DNA of 64,000 bases, from the NCBI RefSeq assembly GCF_003441595.1, contig NZ_CP031848.1, forward strand, positions 682,001 to 746,000, written 5' to 3'. Positions 1 to 8,621 of the stretch are shown here, piece by piece. The first letter of the stretch is position 1. Each line of letters starts with the position of its first letter. The translations under genes and the position numbers were made by a program. The notes below the pieces were generated by a model. It saw nothing but the letters and a program-made list of their open reading frames with translations. It was not told where the DNA came from and made no database searches. Source of the stretch: Marinobacter sp. Arc7-DN-1 (lineage in GTDB: Bacteria > Pseudomonadota > Gammaproteobacteria > Pseudomonadales > Oleiphilaceae).

Positions 1-397
1 ATGAAACGCTAAAAAATCCCGAATGTGGACCAATTAGATTCTGGAGGAAAAACAGGTAACGCCAATCAAAACTAAACTCATCCTTGAGGAAGCTGAAGCC
101 GATAAAATTGATCAGAACGAAAAGATAGTAGTTTGGCAGGGTGCGCCACCAACGCCGCTTCCAGAAATAAACCAAATCGCTGACGCTCGATTGACACGAA
201 AATGTTTTTAAAAAAATCGTACCAATCAGAAATCCACTTAACACGAAAAATAATTCAACTCCGATAAAATCGAATATTCGAAAAAAAATCTTGATCTCGG
301 GAAAAGAAGGCATGAGTGTCAGGCCATGCCCTACAACTACCAGCATTATCGCCAGGAAACGAAGAAAATCGAGCCCGAAGATTCTGTCTGAGGTCAT
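1..397 (-). CDS. Acyltransferase family 3 (OafA/YrhL-like), N-terminal part, cut by window edge
   Basis: The reverse strand from the ATG at 397 stays open to base 1, giving 132 residues of a membrane O-acyltransferase. The start 'GLDFLRFLAIMLVVVGH' carries the family's Arg13 and the presumed catalytic His24, followed by a second conserved block 'GVELFFVLSGFLIG' at about 46-59. Several hydrophobic segments are visible. Such enzymes move acetyl or similar groups onto sugars at the cytoplasmic membrane. It lies 31 bases downstream of the GT2 gene on the same strand, so it is probably a later gene of the XrtA exopolysaccharide operon and would decorate that polymer. The C-terminal part lies outside the window. 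It is more AT-rich than the operon genes upstream, perhaps a more recently exchanged modification gene. Confidence 0.85.
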   Translation of the reverse strand, partial: MTSDRIFGLDFLRFLAIMLVVVGHGLTLMPSFPEIKIFFRIFDFIGVELFFVLSGFLIGTIFLKTFSCQSSVSDLVYFWKRRWWRTLPNYYLFVLINFIGFSFLKDEFSFDWRYLFFLQNLIGPHSGFFSVS

Positions 398-428
398 GAT
401 AAAGTCCAAGATATAACAGTTATTGTAA

Positions 429-1586
429 TCATCCCTTCCTCGGATTCCAGATAACCTTCTTCTCACCCTTCAGAAACGCTGCCGTTGCTTTGTAGGAGGC
501 AATATTCAGCAACATAAAGTAGTAGGGTATCGAGTAAATCACGGACAGCGGTTGCCCTTCCCCTTCCCGCTTGTGACCGGTCCACGCGAGTGCCATGAAG
601 ATGACCAGGCCGATGAATGCCAGTGTGTAGACGCCACGGGCCGGGGCGAGTATCAGTGTGCTGATGGCCAGAGTGATCAAAGGTACGAAGGCGGTATAAC
701 GTAACAGCTTGTGAGAAACGAGCTGCCAGGCAAACAATGGATACCGCACAGGGTTCATCAGGTGCCGCATGTCTTTCAATGCCCACAAGGCACGAAGGCT
801 GACACGCACCCGCATGCTGAATTCGCTGTTGCTGTCGTTCAGGGTTTCCTCTTTCAGCAGGGCCTGGGGGTCGTAGATTACCCGATAGCCCTGCTCGACC
901 ACTTTCAACGGTTGTACGAAGTCCGGCAACTGGTCGGGGGCGAGGGGTCGGTAAAGCCCCTTGCGCATGGCGTCTATGCCGCCATCCACACCGACAACGG
1001 AACCTAACCGGGTTTCCTGCTCACGCAGCCAGTTCTCGTATTTCATGTAGGTGCTGCAGCCGTCGCCCACCAGAGAACCGTCGTCGTTCACGTAGACCAT
1101 CTTGCCCGTTACATAACCCACATCGGGATCGGCGAAGTTGCTGCACAATTGTCTGACCGCCTGGCTGTCCCACTGGGAGTTGGCGTCGGAGAAGAGGATG
1201 ATGTCGCCGGTGGTTTCCGGTACCAGAGTGTTCAGGCCGGCGGTTTTTCCCCGCCTTGGTACCTGGCGGAACAGGCGGACCGGGAAGCGAGATTCACTTG
1301 CCACACGCGCTATGATGTCATCTGTGCCGTCGTCGGATTCATCCGAGATCACCAGAACTTCCAGTTTGTCTGCCGGATAGTCCAGGGCCAGTTTGTTCTG
1401 CAGGGTGGCTTCAATGTCCTTTACCTCGTTGTAGGCGGCAATGAGGATAGACACCTTTGGCTGGTACTCGGCATTGGCTTTTACGGGCCTGGGCCACAGG
1501 GCAGCCACCGCTCTTGCCATCAACGGGTACCCGAAATAGATGTAGAAAAGCAGCAACAGGGATAGCCAGAACAGTGGGACTAGCAT
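429..1586 (-). CDS. Family 2 glycosyltransferase, membrane-anchored
   Basis: A 385-residue processive-type GT2 enzyme. An N-terminal membrane segment (about 5-24) is followed by the GT-A domain with 'VSILIAAYNE' (45-54), the acidic 'SDESDDGTDD' (81-90) and a DxD-like 'DAN' at 134-136, then 'GGIDAMRKG' and two or three C-terminal membrane segments (about 290-365). It should transfer a sugar from a nucleotide donor onto the growing lipid-linked exopolysaccharide on the cytoplasmic face. The gene overlaps the deacetylase gene by 7 bases, implying translational coupling within the XrtA operon. Donor and acceptor cannot be read from the sequence. Confidence 0.88.
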   Translation of the reverse strand: MLVPLFWLSLLLLFYIYFGYPLMARAVAALWPRPVKANAEYQPKVSILIAAYNEVKDIEATLQNKLALDYPADKLEVLVISDESDDGTDDIIARVASESRFPVRLFRQVPRRGKTAGLNTLVPETTGDIILFSDANSQWDSQAVRQLCSNFADPDVGYVTGKMVYVNDDGSLVGDGCSTYMKYENWLREQETRLGSVVGVDGGIDAMRKGLYRPLAPDQLPDFVQPLKVVEQGYRVIYDPQALLKEETLNDSNSEFSMRVRVSLRALWALKDMRHLMNPVRYPLFAWQLVSHKLLRYTAFVPLITLAISTLILAPARGVYTLAFIGLVIFMALAWTGHKREGEGQPLSVIYSIPYYFMLLNIASYKATAAFLKGEKKVIWNPRKG

Positions 1587-2503
1587 GGGGATGTGAATTC
1601 CATTCTCTCTTGGCCGGCGGTTGCCAATGGTTCCTTTTCGAGCAATTGCAGGTTTCTTAGCACGTCACCCATGGCGGTAAACCGGAAATGGCCCAGCAGT
1701 TGGCCCAGCCTGTGTTCGCACACATCCAGGTTGTTGTAGTGCCGAAACCGGGAAAACCATTTAACGTCCAGCCGTGGCTGGCCCGGGTCTACCTCCCAGG
1801 GATGGAGGTAGAACACGAACGGCTGGCCCTGGCGGTTGATGCTGCCCAGGCCCCAGCGGCTGAACCAGTAGGGAAACAACCGAAAATAGCCACCGCCGGC
1901 GATTGGCAGGGTGTACCCGGGAAACTTCAATGTGCTCAGGGGGAATTCGGCCAGTTCATGGCCTTTGTCGGTTTTCAGGCGGTGGGGCCAGCGTGGTGTA
2001 CCCGGCATGCCGTAACGGTCGTGGTGCACCGGGAAAATGGAGGAGTCCCAGGTAAATCCTTCCTCGGCGAGTATATCCAGGGCCCAGCGTGACTGGCTGG
2101 TAATAGAGTAACTCGCGGCGCGATAGCCAGTGACGGATTCGCCGGTTATGTCTTCGAGGATCTGTTTTGAACGCCGGGTTTCTTCGCGGAAGACTTCAGG
2201 CGCCTGGTTATAAATCAACTGATGGCTGTACCCGTGGCTGGCAACCTCGTGCCCGGCTTTCTGGATCTCGCGAACCAGTTGGGGCGATTTTTCCGCCACC
2301 CAGCCGAGGGTAAAGAAGGTTGCCCGGGTGTTGTGTCGCTCGAGCAATTCCAACAAACGCCGGGTGTTGGCCTCCACGCGGTATTCCATGGAACCCCAGT
2401 CTTCACGCCGCACCGCTTCGGCGAGGGCAGCAACCTGGAAATAGTCTTCCACGTCGATGGTGAGGGCGTTTGCTATCTGGGTGGTATCGATATCATTTTT
2501 CAC
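1580..2503 (-). CDS. XrtA-system polysaccharide deacetylase
   Basis: A 307-residue polysaccharide deacetylase (NodB fold) of the PEP-CTERM-locus subfamily. The metal and catalytic motif appears as 'TIDVEDYF' (15-22, Asp17 and Asp20), the second motif as 'ASHGYSH' with His90 and His94, and a later conserved block as 'GYRAASYSIT'. No signal peptide is visible, which is usual for this subfamily. It is expected to remove N-acetyl groups from the exopolysaccharide or its precursor. The start is a GTG at 2503; the nearby ATG at 2496 is out of frame. It sits 16 bases downstream of the outer-membrane barrel gene and overlaps the following glycosyltransferase. Confidence 0.9.
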   Translation of the reverse strand: MKNDIDTTQIANALTIDVEDYFQVAALAEAVRREDWGSMEYRVEANTRRLLELLERHNTRATFFTLGWVAEKSPQLVREIQKAGHEVASHGYSHQLIYNQAPEVFREETRRSKQILEDITGESVTGYRAASYSITSQSRWALDILAEEGFTWDSSIFPVHHDRYGMPGTPRWPHRLKTDKGHELAEFPLSTLKFPGYTLPIAGGGYFRLFPYWFSRWGLGSINRQGQPFVFYLHPWEVDPGQPRLDVKWFSRFRHYNNLDVCEHRLGQLLGHFRFTAMGDVLRNLQLLEKEPLATAGQERMEFTSPC

Positions 2504-2519
2504 TGGTACACCCCCCTAC

Positions 2520-3806
2520 TCAGAAAAATTGGTAGTTAAGGGAAACCACAACCCAGTTCTCCTTATATTCCCTGGACGCAACGTCACTGGTCTTCTGCTC
2601 GTGCCCGATGGCAGATCGAATAGCCATTCTGGTCGTCAACTGGTAATCGAGCCCGACGGACAACCGGGCCAGGTCATCTTCGGTGTCTTCCTCTTCAAAG
2701 CTCCGCCGCTCGTATCTGGCGTCGGTAAACCACGAGAGCAGCTCCGTAACCGGCCGTGAATAGAGCAGGTCAATCCCTCTTCGCTCTTCACGGTCGCCGG
2801 TCTGGACATAATCACTGCGACTGATAAATAGCCCGGCCCTGATTGCCGAGCCATCGCTGAACTGGTTGCTGTAGCCCGCCCTTATAGCAGTGACTTCCAC
2901 AGTGGAGGATTGGGTCAGGTTAAAATTGAAGTCCTCAAACTGAAGGCCCAGGATAGAGGTCTGGTCTGTTAGGCGGCGGTTGGCATTCAGGGTAAATTCG
3001 CTGCTGGGATTGATTGCCCGTATCAGGTTGAAGGTGCCGGTGACACCGCTGCTGGAGACCGACTGGCTACCCAATCGGGTTTCAAGGCGGTTTCCGCCGA
3101 GGGAACCGCTTATCTGGGTTGTTGCCCAGACCTTACTGAAGGTGACAACTGCGGATTCACGGTCCAGTTCTTCGTCAGTATCCAACTCTGTACGTTCTGC
3201 ACTGACAGACAGGCCACCCTGCAGTGTTTCGCTGAAGCTATGGTTGTAGGCAACTATTCCGGTAACGCGGTCGCTGTCTGGCTGCTCCGGTTCTTCAAAT
3301 TCAGTGTTTCCGTAGGCGGCGGAGAACTGCAACTGGTCGACCTGGGTTAATCGCATCGTATAAACCGGGCCGGTGCGGAACACGTTTTTGCGGGTGCGGT
3401 TGTCCCGGGTGCTAGCCAGGCGGGTATCCTGTGTCACCTGGCTGATTCTATCGAAAGCCTGCCACACCAAGCCATCGGCCAGTTCGCACTGCCCGCTCAA
3501 GCTGCCATTGGTGTATACCTCCGGATCAAAGGTGTCCTGGTACCAGTAGCCGTAGCCGAGCCCCATGTCTACCGAGGATGTGCATCGCCCGGGGTCACCA
3601 AGATATTGGAAATTCAGGTTTACCCGGGTTTTCAGATCACTTTCTGCGTTGTTTTCAACGCGGCGCGAGTTATCGGAGTAGCGGTTGTCAATACCACCAG
3701 ACAGACTGCTGGTGGCAGCGACTGCCGGTCCGGTTCCTGCCAGCAACAAACCTGCGCCGATGGAGGCAATCCACCGGGTCTTCACTGATCCGTCTACATC
3801 ATCCAT
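2520..3806 (-). CDS. XrtA/PEP-CTERM-system-associated outer-membrane beta-barrel protein
   Basis: A 428-residue predicted outer-membrane barrel. A signal-peptide-like region (about 10-30, ending 'GPAVAA') is followed by many alternating polar/hydrophobic strands and a terminal aromatic strand 'VVVSLNYQFF', the usual barrel C-terminus. Position and length match the outer-membrane protein family found with exosortase loci (TIGR03016 type). It probably forms part of the outer-membrane secretion path for the exopolysaccharide. The start ATG at 3806 overlaps the end of the kinase-like gene (stop at 3799-3801), with GGAG nine bases upstream. Confidence 0.85.
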   Translation of the reverse strand: MDDVDGSVKTRWIASIGAGLLLAGTGPAVAATSSLSGGIDNRYSDNSRRVENNAESDLKTRVNLNFQYLGDPGRCTSSVDMGLGYGYWYQDTFDPEVYTNGSLSGQCELADGLVWQAFDRISQVTQDTRLASTRDNRTRKNVFRTGPVYTMRLTQVDQLQFSAAYGNTEFEEPEQPDSDRVTGIVAYNHSFSETLQGGLSVSAERTELDTDEELDRESAVVTFSKVWATTQISGSLGGNRLETRLGSQSVSSSGVTGTFNLIRAINPSSEFTLNANRRLTDQTSILGLQFEDFNFNLTQSSTVEVTAIRAGYSNQFSDGSAIRAGLFISRSDYVQTGDREERRGIDLLYSRPVTELLSWFTDARYERRSFEEEDTEDDLARLSVGLDYQLTTRMAIRSAIGHEQKTSDVASREYKENWVVVSLNYQFF

Positions 3807-4731
3807 TGATTACGGCTCCTACAAACTTTTCGGGATCAAACGCCCGGGCAGCATTTTCCACGGCGGTAGCGGTTATCCGACCGTGCGGTACCACTAGCAT
3901 GGAGTAGTCACACAGTTCGCCAAGAATACGGGCATCCGGTGAATCACCAATGGGCGCTGTGTCCAGCACAATGAAGCGGTCTGGGTAACGGCGGCGGATT
4001 GCCTGCAGGAACTGCTTCATGCGGAATGAGGTGAAGAACTCCGCTGGCGTTTCACGCTGGCTGCCTGCTGGTATCAGACGCAGGCGTGGGATGCCCGTGG
4101 GATAGATAATCCGACCGATGTCGTAGTCCGGGTCTTCAAGGAAGTCCGTCAGCCCGGTTTCGGCGGCCAGATCCAACTGGGAGTGCAGCGTTGGGTTGCG
4201 TAGGTTACAGTCGATGATCAGTGCGGTTTTGGACTGGTCAAAGGCAAACGCTGCTGCCAGGTTGAGGGCCATAAAAGAGGCTCCCGCACCTTCACAGGCC
4301 CCGCTGACCACCATGGTGAAGTTGTTGCCACCTGACAGTTCCAGCAGTTTGGTACGCAGGTGGCGAAACCGGTTGACAAGCGCCCGATTTTGGGATTCCG
4401 GATAAATGATGCGCCGCTCATCCATATCGTCGCGGGTGAGCCGGCGAGGCTCCTGCATCTTGACGATCTGTTTGCTGATCACGTACTTGTCGACGGCACC
4501 GGGGCCCAGCTCCAGGGAACTCGGTACCAGCATGCGGGAGTCATCCCACTGGGAGAAGTCATTGCCGTGCATGTTATCGGGAGCCGTGCTCTGCCTCCGC
4601 AAATCGCCCGCTCGCTCCGTTGCCTTGAAATCCACTCCATCGCTGTTGTTATCGCGGGCGCGGGTATCGGCTTTCATATCTTCCCTTTCCCTTTCCCTTT
4701 TCCTTTCCCTTTCCCGTTTTTGCTCTGTCAT
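3799..4731 (-). CDS. XrtA-locus BY-kinase (tyrosine autokinase) homologue with degenerate P-loop
   Basis: A 310-residue P-loop protein in the position of the exopolysaccharide/PEP-CTERM tyrosine autokinase (TIGR03018 type). The fold is clear: 'NRFRHLRTKLL', Walker A', 'ALIIDCNLRNP' and Walker B 'FIVLDTAPIG'. However, the Walker A region reads 'SGACEGAGASFMALN', so the invariant Lys is Ala151 (codon GCC at 4279-4281). The protein ends 'KFVGAVING' without a tyrosine-rich tail. It may therefore be a regulatory pseudokinase. The start at 4731 is preferred over one 66 bases upstream because GGGAG lies 7 bases before it and the upstream gene's stop overlaps it (TAATG). Residues 5-17 are the 'KRERERKRERERE' tract encoded by a hexanucleotide repeat. 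Confidence 0.85.
   Translation of the reverse strand: MTEQKRERERKREREREDMKADTRARDNNSDGVDFKATERAGDLRRQSTAPDNMHGNDFSQWDDSRMLVPSSLELGPGAVDKYVISKQIVKMQEPRRLTRDDMDERRIIYPESQNRALVNRFRHLRTKLLELSGGNNFTMVVSGACEGAGASFMALNLAAAFAFDQSKTALIIDCNLRNPTLHSQLDLAAETGLTDFLEDPDYDIGRIIYPTGIPRLRLIPAGSQRETPAEFFTSFRMKQFLQAIRRRYPDRFIVLDTAPIGDSPDARILGELCDYSMLVVPHGRITATAVENAARAFDPEKFVGAVING
4680..4715. repeat. Hexanucleotide purine/pyrimidine tract inside the kinase-like gene
   Basis: A 36-base pure pyrimidine run on the plus strand (pure purine on the coding strand), built from TTTCCC-type six-base units with one variant. It lies just after the start codon of the kinase-like gene and encodes alternating Arg, Glu and Lys. 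Adding or losing a unit keeps frame and would change the charged N-terminus by two residues. Confidence 0.85.
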
Positions 4732-6257
4732 TAAATAACTCCCATCAGAGCAGCACCGGCAACACCACCATAGGCAGCTACAACCAGCACGGCGCATACA
4801 GCGACCGAAACGGTTAAAAAGCGATCTCTACGTTTCTCGTAGGGCGTTCGTACATGGGGAATCTCTGCCAGCACAGGCAGGCCAATGCCATCTTCAAGCT
4901 GTTTTCGGGCCCGTATACGGGGGTCAATCTGCAGTACGCCGGCCGCCAGGCCGAACGGGGTCAGGGCTCCGAGAATCAGGCCAGCGGCCGCAAACAGCTG
5001 GAACTGCGGCCCAATCGGGTCCAAAGGATATTGAGCGGTTTCGTTGATGCGGAAATTCAGCCCCTGACCTTCTATGTCCAGGTGCATCGATACACGGGCT
5101 CTCTCGCGACGCCTGAGCAGGTCGTTGTAGATCTGCTCGTTGACTTCCATATCCCGGGTGAGCTCGGAATACTGGGTCTTATTTTCCTGGATGCGCGCCA
5201 TACGCTTTTCCTGCTCAGCGATCAGGTTCTCCAGGGAATTGATGCGTGATTCCTGGGTACGGACGCTGGCGCGGGTTTTGGCCACTTCCGCGCTGATGTC
5301 CTGGTACAGGGGATTGACCAATTGGTCGCTTTCACTAACGGCCTGGTCCAGTTCACCGCTCTGGGTTGCCCGGTTCCGTTGCTTTCTCAGCTCTGCAATC
5401 TGTTCCTTCAGTACAATAATATCCGGGTAGGTGTCGTGGTACTGCAGCCGCAGCTCATCCAGCAGCGTTTCCTTCTCGCGGATTCTGCGGGTGTAGGCAT
5501 CCGCCGTCCGGCTCTGACTGAGCATGGAGGGCACGTTTTCCAGTTGTGACTCCAGTGATTCAGCCCGCGCCATCAATTCGGAGCGCTCCAGTTCGGCCAG
5601 TTCCAGTTCCCGACGCAGATTCGCCATGCGAGCATTCGCTTCGCTTTCCGTTCCGTCAACATTCTCAGAGAGGAACTTCTTCAGTTTTTGTTCAACCTCG
5701 GCGAGGATCGACTCGTAGTTTTTGACCTGTTTGTCGATGAAATCGTAGGCGTTGCGGCTCTCTTTGCGCTTTCTTGCCGAGTTCTCGGCGATAAAAAGCT
5801 GACCCAGGCGTTGTGCAATGCGGAAGGCTTGCATCGGCGACTCGGAGGTGTAGCCGATACTGAAGTAGCTGTCTCCGCGGGGGCGTACGTTCATGTTGGC
5901 GCGAAGTATACCGACCCTCCGCTCCATTTCCTCGTCTGTGAGCTGGTCGGCATCTTTGCCGAAGATGGTCTTATCCTTCGCAATCTGTAACATGACATCC
6001 CTGGACCAGAGCATCTCCCTGACTACCGACGTGCGTTCGCTGATTTTGGTAGTGACAGCACTGCCTTCCATTAGCGGTCGGATAATGTTCTGGTCATCCA
6101 CAAATATCACAACCTGAGACTGATACTGATAAGGGTAGACAAATCCCGCCAATAATACAGCGAAACTGACAATAGCGAACAAGAATAAGGCCAGCCACTT
6201 ACGTAACCGGACCTCTCTGATTATTTCTGAAGGGAGCTGACTTAATGGAAGTGCCAT
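4731..6257 (-). CDS. XrtA-system polysaccharide chain-length determinant (Wzz/GumC type)
   Basis: A 508-residue polysaccharide co-polymerase. A Wzz-type N-terminal membrane segment lies at about 20-42; a long periplasmic coiled-coil region follows (about 185-395, rich in Glu, Arg and Gln); the second membrane segment lies near 'LFAAAGLILGALTPFGLA', and an unusual third hydrophobic stretch closes the protein ('VSVAVCAVLVVAAYGG'). It controls exopolysaccharide length at the inner membrane and normally partners the cytoplasmic BY-kinase encoded next. There is a good ribosome site (AGGA before the ATG at 6257). The stop overlaps the next start by one base (TAATG), so the two are probably translated in a fixed ratio. 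Confidence 0.9.
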   Translation of the reverse strand: MALPLSQLPSEIIREVRLRKWLALFLFAIVSFAVLLAGFVYPYQYQSQVVIFVDDQNIIRPLMEGSAVTTKISERTSVVREMLWSRDVMLQIAKDKTIFGKDADQLTDEEMERRVGILRANMNVRPRGDSYFSIGYTSESPMQAFRIAQRLGQLFIAENSARKRKESRNAYDFIDKQVKNYESILAEVEQKLKKFLSENVDGTESEANARMANLRRELELAELERSELMARAESLESQLENVPSMLSQSRTADAYTRRIREKETLLDELRLQYHDTYPDIIVLKEQIAELRKQRNRATQSGELDQAVSESDQLVNPLYQDISAEVAKTRASVRTQESRINSLENLIAEQEKRMARIQENKTQYSELTRDMEVNEQIYNDLLRRRERARVSMHLDIEGQGLNFRINETAQYPLDPIGPQFQLFAAAGLILGALTPFGLAAGVLQIDPRIRARKQLEDGIGLPVLAEIPHVRTPYEKRRDRFLTVSVAVCAVLVVAAYGGVAGAALMGVI

Positions 6258-6314
6258 CTATCCTACCTTTTAGCCGATTCGGCGGCCTGCTTTACAGAAC
6301 GGTTATAGCCGATC

Positions 6315-6959
6315 TCAAAAATTCCGTTCCGGAACGGTGAGGATATCTCCGGGCCGCATACGGTAATTGGTGGATATATCGCCCTTGTCCAGAATGTCGC
6401 CGAGCCGTACCGGGATAGCTACCACCCTATTGCCCGATAAGCGGTACAGCATGGAATCATTAAGTTTGGCAAAGGGATTTGCACCGCCTGCGCTCAGCAC
6501 CATGTCCAGGACCGTCATTCCGGACCTGTGGGGTACGGAAATGGGCTGATTGACCGCGCCGGTTACCCGCACCCGGTCGCTAAACTCGTAGCTGCCCATT
6601 GACGTAACCACAACAGTTACCTGAGGTTCGCGGATATAGTTTGTCAGTCCCTGCTCGATTTCGCTGGCAAGCTGTTCCGGGGTCTTACCGGTGGCCATCA
6701 GATCACCAATGAGTGGCATGGATACCCGGCCGTCCGGCCGCACGGCAACGTTGATACTGAGATCCGCATTACGCCAGACCGAGATCTGGATTGCATCCGT
6801 TGGGCCGAGCACGTACTCGTCAACACCCGTTGAGGTCTGCATACTGAGGGCTTCGTTTATGGCTTCTTGCGACGATGGCTGAGGCCCGGCACAACCCGTG
6901 ACAAACGCTACCGCCATGAGGGACACCAACAATCCCTGTAATGAATTCTTCGATGACAT
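6315..6959 (-). CDS. XrtA-system exopolysaccharide export lipoprotein (Wza/EpsA type)
   Basis: A 214-residue outer-membrane polysaccharide exporter. A lipoprotein signal with lipobox 'FVTGC' (Cys23) is followed by a polysaccharide-export domain ('YVLGPTDAIQISVW', about 50-130) and an SLBB domain ('VRVTGAVNQPISVP' onward). It should form the periplasmic/outer-membrane channel for the exopolysaccharide. Two in-frame ATGs compete; 6959 is preferred because AGGA lies six bases before it, whereas it directly abuts the ATG at 6965. It is the second gene of the operon visible here, 57 bases upstream of the chain-length gene. Confidence 0.9.
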   Translation of the reverse strand: MSSKNSLQGLLVSLMAVAFVTGCAGPQPSSQEAINEALSMQTSTGVDEYVLGPTDAIQISVWRNADLSINVAVRPDGRVSMPLIGDLMATGKTPEQLASEIEQGLTNYIREPQVTVVVTSMGSYEFSDRVRVTGAVNQPISVPHRSGMTVLDMVLSAGGANPFAKLNDSMLYRLSGNRVVAIPVRLGDILDKGDISTNYRMRPGDILTVPERNF

Positions 6960-7018
6960 TGTCATTCCTCTCTGATTCCGTTTCTGCTTCCATGTCTCGG
7001 GGAGAGCAAGTCCCGAAA

Positions 7019-8431
7019 CTACCTTGATCCTTTCTTGAACAATACCACTTCTACTGTCTGAATTATAATCAATAAATCCAGCAACAGGCTTTGATTCTTG
7101 ATGTAATAGAGGTCGTAACGAAGTTTTTCCCGCGTATCCTCTTCATTATCTGCATAGGCAAAACAAAGCTGAGCCCAGCCAGTCAAACCCGGTTTGACAC
7201 GAAGGCGCTCTCTGTAGAACGGTATCTTTTCGGACAACTGCTCCACGAACACCGGGCGTTCCGGGCGTGGGCCGACGAAGGCCATGGTACCGTTCAGCAC
7301 GTTGAAGATTTGTGGCAGTTCGTCGATCCGTAGTTTTCGGATAACCTCGCCCACCCGGGTTACCCGGGTGTCGTTTTTGCTGGCCCAGACCGCTCCATGT
7401 CTCTCCGCATCGGTAACCATGGAGCGAAATTTGTACACTTTGAAGACCCTGCCGTTGAGCCCCACCCGTTCCTGGCTGTAAAGCGCCGGCGCCCTGAAGC
7501 CATCTTCTATTTTTATGGCCATGACGGAAAGGATCATCAACGGCAAACTCACGAGCAGGAGCATTGTTGCTGCCAGGATATCCAGTGACCGTTTACCAAA
7601 TCCGAAGACGGACGAGACGGTAAAACCATCGGAAAACACCAACCAGCCGCGAGTGACCATTTCCAGCGCCACTTTTCTGGACTCCCGCTCATAGAAGCTG
7701 GCGCCATCGACAATCTTTACGCCTTCCATCTTACATTCCAACAGGTCTTCCATGGGCAGGCCTTTGCGCCGATCGTCCACGGCCACCACGATTTCACTGA
7801 CCGGATGCTTGATGATGAACTGGTGAAGTGTAGTGGGAATGTTCAGCAAGTAGTCTTCGCTGATCTCAACCGGCTCGTCCGGCAGAGGGATAAAGCCCAC
7901 CAGGATGAAGCCTTTGCGGTTCAATGGCGTTTTAAGGTCTTCGTGAATCTGCCTGGCGCGGAAGCCAGCGCCCAAGACCAGCACCTTTCGCTTGAAGGCG
8001 TCCTTGCCCACAGTGTCGAAAAAGATTGAGCGCGCGATGCCGATCAGGAAAAAGCCGAATACAGACCCTGTTGTCAAAACACCACTTGCGCCGAGGTACC
8101 ACAGCCAATCCGCAGCCAGCAGGTAGGCGAAACCGCTTAAAGGAATGCTGACAATCAACGCCATGATGGTGCGAAGCATCATGCCCGACATGCCCTCCTC
8201 CAGGTGGGACTGGTGAACACCAAGCGCCACCATCACCAAAAGGTTCATTGCCGAAAAAACAACCGCGGATGGCAACAAAAAACGCAGGTTTTCAAGGAAG
8301 AAGGAAAGATCGCCGAAGTAGCGAAAAAATACGGTCAGGGCGAAGGCAAAGGCCAGCAGCAAAAAGTCAATCAGGCCGAGGATGAGATACGGAAGATGGA
8401 TGTAATGTCTGAACAATCTGACGTGGGCCAC
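7019..8431 (-). CDS. XrtA-system priming sugar transferase (WcaJ/EpsL-like)
   Basis: A 470-residue polyprenyl-phosphate hexose-1-phosphate transferase of the exosortase-associated type (TIGR03013-like). Four N-terminal membrane helices (about 13-134) precede a nucleotide-fold middle domain ('KVLVLGAGFRARQI') and the catalytic bacterial sugar transferase domain (about 275-470), with 'YKFRSMVTDAE', 'LRIDELPQIFNVL', 'FVGPRPERP' and 'KPGLTGWAQ'. It would start each repeat unit by loading the first sugar phosphate on undecaprenyl phosphate at the inner membrane. The start is a GTG at 8431 with AAGGAG six bases upstream. It is the first gene of the operon on this strand. Confidence 0.92.
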   Translation of the reverse strand: MAHVRLFRHYIHLPYLILGLIDFLLLAFAFALTVFFRYFGDLSFFLENLRFLLPSAVVFSAMNLLVMVALGVHQSHLEEGMSGMMLRTIMALIVSIPLSGFAYLLAADWLWYLGASGVLTTGSVFGFFLIGIARSIFFDTVGKDAFKRKVLVLGAGFRARQIHEDLKTPLNRKGFILVGFIPLPDEPVEISEDYLLNIPTTLHQFIIKHPVSEIVVAVDDRRKGLPMEDLLECKMEGVKIVDGASFYERESRKVALEMVTRGWLVFSDGFTVSSVFGFGKRSLDILAATMLLLVSLPLMILSVMAIKIEDGFRAPALYSQERVGLNGRVFKVYKFRSMVTDAERHGAVWASKNDTRVTRVGEVIRKLRIDELPQIFNVLNGTMAFVGPRPERPVFVEQLSEKIPFYRERLRVKPGLTGWAQLCFAYADNEEDTREKLRYDLYYIKNQSLLLDLLIIIQTVEVVLFKKGSR

Positions 8432-8569
8432 GCCAACTCCTTTTGCTGCTCACAACAATGAAACAACGCATCCAGTGCGTTTACATACAGCGTTATATGA
8501 ACAGCAGTGTACTGTAAATTTCTGTAACTGCAATTGGCGGTAAGCAAAACAGGTCCCTTTTAGTGTAAA

Positions 8570-8608
8570 GGAAACTGACAACGCAGGGCTTCCGAGTTGT
8601 CAGTTTCC
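8570..8608 (-). terminator. Hairpin downstream of the PEP-CTERM gene
   Basis: Arms of 13 perfectly paired bases (8570-8582 and 8596-8608) flank a 13-base loop. Read on the minus strand the stem is followed by CTTTAC. It lies between the PEP-CTERM gene stop and the exopolysaccharide operon, so it probably ends the PEP-CTERM transcript before the operon. The loop is long for a classical terminator. Confidence 0.6.
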
Positions 8609-8621
8609 CCTGTATCTGGCG

